Source: Stephanodiscus triporus
Lineage: Eukaryota; Bacillariophyta; Thalassiosirophyceae; Thalassiosirales; Thalassiosiraceae
Assembly: GCA_036939755.1 (NCBI GenBank)
Contig: JALLAZ010000823.1
Location: forward strand, 1 to 11,821
Length of the DNA stretch: 11,821 bases
Direction of reading: 5' to 3'
The stretch's first letter is position 1; each line of letters begins with the position of its first letter. The notes under the pieces were generated by a model. It searched no databases. It was given only the letters and a program-made list of their open reading frames with translations, and was not told the origin of the DNA. This document shows, in pieces, positions 7,148 through 11,821 of the stretch. A program made the translations under genes and the position numbers.

Positions 7148-7615
7148 TTACAGATCCTGCTGCGACCCTCCTTCCACCCCCAAAATCTCGATGTCGAACA
7201 ACAAATCGGCATTCGACGGCACGTAGAACCCGCCGCCACTCGGGCTCCCCATCGATTGCGCGCCGTACCCCTTCTCATTCGGCACATGCAGCCAGCTCCT
7301 CTCCCCCTCCCTCATCTTGAGCACGCCCTCGGTCCAGCCCTCTATAAGGTTCACGCCGGGTTGGAAGGCAAACGGCGAATCGCTACCGGCGCCATCCGAC
7401 TTGCGCGTCGACCAGCCGGACGGGGTCCTGGTGCCGTCCGAGTTCTCGATGTAGAGCGTGACGTGGGATCGGTAGCGATTGGACCGAGTAACGGGAGGGC
7501 CGCTGCCTGCCGATTGGATTTCGACGATCACGTCCTTCGCGTGGGAGAAAGCGATGGTGACGATAAATGAGAGAAAGAAAGGGAGGAGGACACGAAGGAG
7601 CGAGCGACGGGACAT
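7148..7615 (-). CDS. Secretory FKBP-type peptidyl-prolyl isomerase-like protein
   Basis: This 155-aa protein has a clear signal peptide (basic start, hydrophobic core about 6-23, likely cleavage after SHA at 26) followed by one FKBP domain. Recognisable FKBP elements are PF.F (81-84), G...IEGWTEG (87-97), M.EGE (101-105), VP...GYG (111-118) and VPSNADLLFDIEIL (132-145). These match FKBP12 Phe46, the Val/Ile-Trp59 pocket, Tyr82 and the last strands. The FD pair (Phe36-Asp37) of active FKBPs is not preserved: that segment reads TPSGWST with about two extra residues. Isomerase activity is therefore uncertain and a chaperone or binding role is possible. The C-terminus QQDL is not a standard KDEL signal. 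The coding region is very GC-rich (75% in a counted line). It is divergent from the P-loop gene; the ATG has a TTCACC context. Confidence 0.9.
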   Translation of the reverse strand: MSRRSLLRVLLPFFLSFIVTIAFSHAKDVIVEIQSAGSGPPVTRSNRYRSHVTLYIENSDGTRTPSGWSTRKSDGAGSDSPFAFQPGVNLIEGWTEGVLKMREGERSWLHVPNEKGYGAQSMGSPSGGGFYVPSNADLLFDIEILGVEGGSQQDL

Positions 7616-7872
7616 GGTGAACTGTTGGTGGATGGTTTTATTTAGAGAGGCTGTGCGCTCTTGCTTTTTATTTTTTTGAGTGTATGGTATTAACTAATCG
7701 TAGGTAGTTGTTACTCTACACTCTAAATTACACTCTCTTCTGTTAGCTGAACCGTCCCACATTCAATCTCACACGTAGGAATCAGTATGTAAAGTAGAGT
7801 AGAGTAGAAACCCACCACCAACAAACACGCCCGGCACTGCATCCACACGGTTCATCCGAAAAGAACACTCCT
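7616..7872. promoter_or_regulatory. Divergent promoter region, FKBP / P-loop protein
   Basis: These 257 bp separate two outward-facing starts. TGTTGGTGG near the FKBP start is matched by CCACCAACA near the P-loop start, so both transcripts would carry the same CCACCAACA leader motif. Three tandem GTAGA units lie at about 7794-7808. T-rich and TATT-containing stretches near 7660-7690 could act as a core promoter for the FKBP side. No firm TATA assignment is made. Confidence 0.5.
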
Positions 7873-9822
7873 ATGAAAGCTGACCCTTCTGCCCTACGAT
7901 TGAGCTGGCATATTGCATATCTATTAATTAACGCTGTCCTTTGCGCTCCGATCATCTTCGGCAGCGGATTTCAGGGATTTCCTCCCTCGAACAATTGCCA
8001 TCGGCGATATCGGGGTGGGCTAATCTCAAAATCGATTACCTTCTATTCACAAACTGGTATCATGAACGAAGGCGATCAACCATTTAGCAAGAAACAGCGG
8101 TCCTCGGCAACGCCAGGAACTATGGGGGGGACTGCAGCACCCAAGGGAACGTTATACGTGACAGTAGGTCCCCAATGTGCTGGGAAAACAACAATTCTAA
8201 AAAATATATTCGGAACATCAGGATCCTTTTCGAATGATAATTCGTCGGGAGCTGGCGTTGACGTCACCATTGATGATCAAGAACTCGTTTACATTCCAGT
8301 TCCTACTAGTTATTTCCTTCAAGACTCGTCATCGTCAGGGACTGATCATGAATATTCTTCACCCAACCAACCAATATTATATGGTAAGACGATTCAAGAC
8401 AGAATACACGACCCGAGTAATGATGAGTTAGTTTTGGTCTTAATGCGTCTAGGAGGGACTATCGGGGCGGAAGAATTTGCGTTGCGTCTGAAAGGTCGCA
8501 ACAACGGTGACACGTTTGATGAAAAGGCGGCTCATGGTGATCTCATCGACGCAATGGACCACGTAATTCAGCTGCATTCGACTGGAAAAGAGAAAAATGA
8601 AGATAAAGTCCCAGCACCCCTTCCGAAAGCAATCGATCTTTTCATTGTGGAAAGTATTTTCAATCCACGCCCACTGGAACTACTACAACAGACGCGCACC
8701 GCTAATCTTAATACATCGGAGTCATCGGAAGCGTTATCTGCCCTTGATCAAGCCCTTCATCTCCTTAAAACTCATGCTGTGAACCCTGAGATTCATCCAT
8801 CAGCAGCATGTTTGTCATGGGGCAACACTAACACGCGGCCACGAGAGTTTCAATCTGCGTTGGAAGCAGCCGCATTGAGTGGACGAACGGTAGAATTCAT
8901 CGTTTTTGGTGGGATGGAAGCATGTGAAATGATACGCGAACGGATGTCACGGAGGGAATATCGTAAGATGAGTCAAGAAAACGAGACTGTTGCCAACAAA
9001 GAGAACTTTACTGAAATGCAAAGGATATTAAGCTTGCCAAAAGTTGACCGAAAGACATTATTCGTTCGAAATCTACAACGATTATTAGAAACAGGAAGAT
9101 ATATACCAAGCCATGCTATTGGTGATGCTATGATTCGCGTTGAGTCATTATTGGCAGAGGCGGTGGCCAAAGCGAACAAAGATTATCCAAATGAGGACAA
9201 TGACAGTGGGATGGATCTAAACAGTGCAAAATTTCGGTTGGATTATGAATTGGCTAAGCTCGCAGGTTATCATTTGAACCCTAATAGGACAGTCTCTTCA
9301 GTCAATGTAACTCACGAGAGCAGTAGAAGCAATAAAAATCCTCAATCCACGTGGAACATTCATCGACCCAGAAGTGGTGATGGTCGAAGTTGGCAGCCTC
9401 CAGCAGGATATCAACATGGAAGAGGCTACGATGGCAGAGGAGAACGCCTAAATCCTAGTCATATCAGCCAAGGCAGACAACAAATAACATCGAATAATAA
9501 CTCAGGAAGAGGCCGCAATCAAGTTAATAGCAATCGGCCCAGAAGTGGTGGTGGACAAAGTTGGCAGCCTCCGGCAGTATATCGAGGTGGAGGAGGCGAC
9601 GGTGGTAGAGGAGAACGCTCGAATCCGAATCGCGACAAGCAAGAGAGGCAACGAAATACATCGAGTAATAACTCAGTACGAGGCTACGATCAGGCTTATA
9701 GAGATTATAGTAGACAAGCATGGGATCGGGCCAGAGAAAATAATTACTATCAAAGTCATGATGGCGGTGATAATTATCAGGGTCGAGAAGGTGGCCGTAA
9801 GCGTGGAAATGATTGCAATTAA
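7873..9822 (+). CDS. PNK/AAA_33-like P-loop kinase protein with RG-rich repeat tail
   Basis: This 649-aa, intron-free protein has no name I can give. It carries a Walker A motif GPQCAGKTT (99-107, Lys105) after a beta strand, a hydrophobic strand DLFIVES (255-261) and the motif WGNTNTRPREF (316-326) followed by A..SGRTVEFIVF. The NTN...E pattern resembles the polynucleotide-kinase-like P-loop group (N4BP2L1 and HNRNPU relatives), though the Walker A to NTN distance, over 200 residues, is unusually long. Residues 480-649 are low-complexity, rich in R, G, N, Q and S, with two tandem 57-residue repeats, as in RNA-binding RGG tails. The N-terminus has a hydrophobic segment (14-30) and GSG|FQGFPP, a plastid presequence pattern. 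A second ATG at 8062 (Met64) would give a form lacking it and starting near basic FSKKQR. RNA kinase or RNA-binding NTPase is inference. Composition is AT-rich (33% GC in a counted line). Confidence 0.8.
   Translation: MKADPSALRLSWHIAYLLINAVLCAPIIFGSGFQGFPPSNNCHRRYRGGLISKSITFYSQTGIMNEGDQPFSKKQRSSATPGTMGGTAAPKGTLYVTVGPQCAGKTTILKNIFGTSGSFSNDNSSGAGVDVTIDDQELVYIPVPTSYFLQDSSSSGTDHEYSSPNQPILYGKTIQDRIHDPSNDELVLVLMRLGGTIGAEEFALRLKGRNNGDTFDEKAAHGDLIDAMDHVIQLHSTGKEKNEDKVPAPLPKAIDLFIVESIFNPRPLELLQQTRTANLNTSESSEALSALDQALHLLKTHAVNPEIHPSAACLSWGNTNTRPREFQSALEAAALSGRTVEFIVFGGMEACEMIRERMSRREYRKMSQENETVANKENFTEMQRILSLPKVDRKTLFVRNLQRLLETGRYIPSHAIGDAMIRVESLLAEAVAKANKDYPNEDNDSGMDLNSAKFRLDYELAKLAGYHLNPNRTVSSVNVTHESSRSNKNPQSTWNIHRPRSGDGRSWQPPAGYQHGRGYDGRGERLNPSHISQGRQQITSNNNSGRGRNQVNSNRPRSGGGQSWQPPAVYRGGGGDGGRGERSNPNRDKQERQRNTSSNNSVRGYDQAYRDYSRQAWDRARENNYYQSHDGGDNYQGREGGRKRGNDCN
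9361..9702 (+). repeat. Two tandem 171-bp repeats coding 57-residue RG-rich units
   Basis: Unit 1 (9361-9531, residues 497-553) and unit 2 (9532-9702, residues 554-610) share the layout .RPRSG.G.SWQPPA.Y, then a G-rich segment with GRGER.NP, then an NNSxRG close. The aligned anchors are exactly 57 codons apart. The remaining 39 residues may be a degenerate third unit. The repeat indicates duplication within the RNA-binding-like tail. Confidence 0.85.
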
Positions 9823-10032
9823 TGCGCATTGAAAAAGAACGGAAGTCGTGAAGAAGGAGTAGACTACCGCACAGCTGACTCTTAATGAAAGTTGGAGCAA
9901 AATGAAAGAAGAACAGTTACTGATAAAAAGACTAGCAACTTGCATCATGAACAGTGTTTGCACAGCTTGAGGTGCCTTGCACCCGACTTTTAGCTTAAAT
10001 ATGATTAGATTCTGGGATACATCACATTCATT
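9823..10032. other. Convergent gap, P-loop / U5-40K
   Basis: These 210 bp should hold both 3' UTRs and polyadenylation signals. No canonical AATAAA stands out on either strand at a convincing place, and nothing gene-like is visible. Confidence 0.5.
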
Positions 10033-11520
10033 TCAGGTTTGAGATAATTCACCGACAATAACTGACTTGTCGGATGATGCTGAAGCGACCACATTTTCTG
10101 TTGGATGAAAGATGACAGAATTCACACAGCCATTGTGTCCTGGTAAGACGTAGAGCTAAGTCGCAAACGTTTTTTTGAACAATCTTTAGCATTTCAGCGA
10201 ACAGATGTGAGAGGATACATTGCAGTGCCGTCCAATCTCACCTCTTCAGTAGAAAATTCATCCCAAATACGAACAATCCGATCTGCGCTGCCTCCAGTCA
10301 CCATGGTCCCATCTGCCGACCACGCGCAATTCAGTAAACCCTTCTCTGCATTATGCGTACCTCCAACAAATGTTTTGTCGTGTCGTTTCTTCTTCCCAGA
10401 TGCATCATCAATGAATGGCCTAACGTCCCACGAGCGTAGTGTCCCATCCATCGAATTGCTTAGGAGGTGAGTTCCCTTGCGATTGAGTGCAAGGCACGTG
10501 ATGGTATCTTTATATTAAGCAGAAAAATGGTTACGAGATATGGTGTTGAGAACGTTGGAGATGTAACTGAAATCATCGGACCCGTGACAGTCCCTGCAGG
10601 TCCCGGCTCACCTGTGTGCCCCTTCATTGTCATCAATTTGTGCATCTGCCTCACATCCCATGCGGTGATGCAGTTATCAATCCCCCCCGTGTAAACAGTA
10701 TTTCCATCATTCGCGTACGCAACCGATGTGAGTTGATACTTGTCCTCGAAGCGCCCAGTCTCCCCTCGCACACGCGTGTCCCACAGTCGGCAAGTGCAGT
10801 CGTCGCTGGCACTCACTGCCAGTGATGCCGATCTACGTTGCGATGGATGGAAGGTGGGATGAGACGTCCGGAGACAGATTTTTGCTCGCCACGAATATCT
10901 CAGCTAGCTACTCACCCTTCACTGGATACATCCACGGCATTCACAATGCCACTGTGACCCATGAAACGCTTGATCCTCTCGCCGGAAATTACGTCGTATA
11001 CACCCAAATTATAATCGGCGCTAGCTGTAATTATTTTCTCCGAGTCATTAGTGAAGCATACATCGAGGATAGCATTCTTGTGTCCCGATAGCATGTTAAG
11101 ATTCTCGCATTTCCCGCCGGCTGATTTGTTCGTATGAACAACAAGCAAAAAACAAAAATGGATTGTGAGTACGATATCAAAAATATCGATCCATGATGAA
11201 CGTGGACATCCAACGCGCAGGGCAAAAAACGGGACCTCACCCTTCCAGAGCAAACACGTCGAATCGAAAGATCCGCTACAAAGCACCTCTCCCTGAGGAT
11301 CGTAAGCCAGACAATAAACGCTACCCTTGTGCCCCGACAGCTTCATCGTTGGCTCGGCCAACGAGGAAGTGCGAATATTATCATTTTGCTGCAGGTAGAT
11401 GTCGTCTTCTAGCGGCGGGGCATACAACGCCACTTCATTTGACTCGCTGCGATCGTCATGACGATGGCGTTTCGAGGGCTTGTTGTCAAATTCTTCTTCT
11501 GCATCATCGGCGGCATACAT
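10033..11520 (-). CDS. SNRNP40: U5 snRNP 40 kDa WD40 protein (SNRNP40 / U5-40K)
   Basis: This is a seven-bladed WD40 component of the U5 snRNP, part of the spliceosome in the nucleus. Exons 11241-11520, 10916-11120, 10612-10832, 10242-10507 and 10033-10155 join to 1095 nt, 364 aa plus stop (human about 357). Landmarks in order: basic KRHRHDD leader, LSGHKGSVYCLAYDP...SFDSTCLLW, LSGHKNAILDV...SADYNLGVYD, GERIKRFMGHSGIVN, SASDDCTCRLWD, YQLTSVAY...GGIDNCITAWDVRQ, MKGHTDTITCLAL...NSMDGTLRSWDVRPF, GGSADRIVRIWDE, and a final LPGHNGCVNSVIFHP...ASSDKSVIVGEL that closely matches human U5-40K. All splice sites are GT-AG and phases agree (1, 2, 1, 0). Start ATG 11518-11520 has a CACC context. The 5' leader is C-rich on this strand and may contain its own intron. 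Confidence 0.95.
10156..10241 (-). other. U5-40K intron 4 (86 bp, phase 0)
   Basis: The donor GTGAGA follows GAG and the acceptor GACTTAG precedes CTC. Splicing joins WDEFSTEE to LYVLPGHNGC, reproducing the last WD40 blade; without it the frame stops after 15 codons. Confidence 0.93.
10508..10611 (-). other. U5-40K intron 3 (104 bp, phase 1)
   Basis: The donor GTGAGC follows CACACAG and the acceptor ATATAAAG precedes ATACC. Splicing yields MKGHT-DTITCLAL, the expected GH...V/I spacing of a WD40 blade. A GCTTAAT branch-like site lies just before the acceptor. Confidence 0.93.
10833..10915 (-). other. U5-40K intron 2 (83 bp, phase 2)
   Basis: The donor GTGAGTAG follows GAAGG and the acceptor AACGTAG precedes ATCGG. 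The joined product reads SSEGSASLAVSASDD. Other AG dinucleotides nearby are either out of frame or would remove the conserved SASDD strand. Confidence 0.88.
11121..11240 (-). other. U5-40K intron 1 (120 bp, phase 1, stop-free)
   Basis: The donor GTGAGG follows TGGAAGG and the acceptor AAATCAG, after a T-rich tract, precedes CCGGC. Splicing gives LLWK-AGGKCENLNMLSGH, the correct spacing between blades 1 and 2. The intron is exactly 40 codons long and has no in-frame stop. Confidence 0.92.
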
Positions 11521-11535
11521 GGTGATGAATTTTTT

Positions 11536-11573
11536 GGGGGGGGGGTCGGGGGCGGGGGGTCGGGGGCGGGGGG
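11536..11573. repeat. G-run array with two 14-bp tandem units in the U5-40K leader
   Basis: The + strand has G10 (11536-11545) followed by two exact copies of TCGGGGGCGGGGGG (11546-11559 and 11560-11573), then TTGGG. It has far more than four G-runs, so the + strand (template for U5-40K) could fold as a G-quadruplex, while the mRNA leader is C-rich. It ends 15 bp upstream of the U5-40K start codon. Confidence 0.85.
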
Positions 11574-11636
11574 TTGGGAGGCGCGGTCCTCGAGCTTGAA
11601 GGTGGCTCTGCTCGTCTTGCCGTCGTCCAACAGTCT

Positions 11637-11694
11637 CTGTGTGGAAAAAAGCGAAGCGGAAAAATGAGAACTGTCAAACACACATCTCACTCAC
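11637..11694 (-). other. Possible 5' UTR intron of U5-40K (58 bp)
   Basis: On the minus strand, GTGAGTGAG at 11694 and a pyrimidine-rich TTTTTTCCACACAG ending at 11637 make a good donor-acceptor pair. The flanking sequence does not read into the U5-40K start in any frame I could support, so this would be a leader intron. It could instead belong to an unseen coding exon. Confidence 0.4.
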
Positions 11695-11774
11695 GACCGA
11701 CACCAAAAACCAAACAACTGACTAGTGTGCCGTCAATCACAAAGTAAATCACATTCATTACAACATAAATCATC

Positions 11775-11821
11775 ATGCAGCTCCAATCTTTCCTGCCCTC
11801 GTTCGTAGTAGCGACCGTGAT
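11775..11821 (+). CDS. Probable start of a further gene, cut by the window edge
   Basis: An ATG at 11775 follows an A-rich leader and opens 15 codons (MQLQSFLPSFVVATV) to the window end. The reading looks like the start of a signal peptide, and its position 254 bp from the U5-40K start fits the divergent-pair spacing of the other genes here. It is too short to identify, and chance is possible. Confidence 0.35.
   Translation, partial: MQLQSFLPSFVVATV

Noticed and set aside
7873..9822. Zeta-toxin kinase reading of the P-loop protein
   Set aside because: The shared P-loop kinase features are generic; there is no antitoxin partner, the gene is nuclear and eukaryotic, and the RG tail does not fit.
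11409..11690. Pro-rich 93-codon minus-strand frame upstream of U5-40K
   Set aside because: It is in a different frame from U5-40K, begins with GTG, crosses the likely leader intron, and its Pro run is just the C-rich repeat.

Overview
The window is nuclear DNA from a photosynthetic eukaryote with a secondary plastid, most likely a diatom (perhaps a centric) or another ochrophyte. The evidence is spliceosomal GT-AG introns of 64-120 bp, closely packed genes, an ALG1 and a U5 snRNP 40K gene, a phylloquinone-pathway enzyme, and two proteins whose N-termini look like bipartite plastid presequences (signal peptide followed by a Phe at the predicted +1 position, as in the diatom ASAFAP motif). The species cannot be named from the sequence alone.

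Layout. Positions 1-1472 are AT-rich with no convincing gene; they hold short repeats and a possible degenerate inverted-repeat element. Seven genes follow in strict alternation of strand: menB-type DHNA-CoA synthase (-, 1473-2432, ends in the peroxisomal signal SKL); ALG1 mannosyltransferase (+, 2651-4334, one intron); COG3618 amidohydrolase (-, 4412-5458); plastid-type alpha/beta hydrolase (+, 5718-6989); secretory FKBP-like protein (-, 7148-7615); P-loop kinase-like protein with an RG-rich repeat tail (+, 7873-9822); and U5 snRNP 40K WD40 protein (-, 10033-11520, five coding exons). A probable eighth gene starts on the + strand at 11775 and leaves the window. The four divergent (5'-5') gaps are 218, 259, 257 and 254 bp, so each gene pair probably shares a compact bidirectional promoter. 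The three convergent gaps are 77, 158 and 210 bp.

The genes are not one pathway. They cover phylloquinone synthesis (MenB), N-glycosylation (ALG1), a possible plastid lipid or pigment hydrolase, ER protein folding (FKBP), splicing (U5-40K) and two proteins of unknown substrate. Base composition is mosaic. Lines I counted run from 75% GC in the FKBP gene to 33% GC in the neighbouring P-loop gene, and the GC-rich block over menB and ALG1 ends inside the ALG1 reading frame.

The least familiar item is the P-loop/RG-repeat protein, which combines a PNK-like kinase motif set, a possible plastid presequence with an alternative internal start, and two tandem 57-residue RG repeats. I see no mobile-element gene, tRNA, rRNA or CRISPR array.
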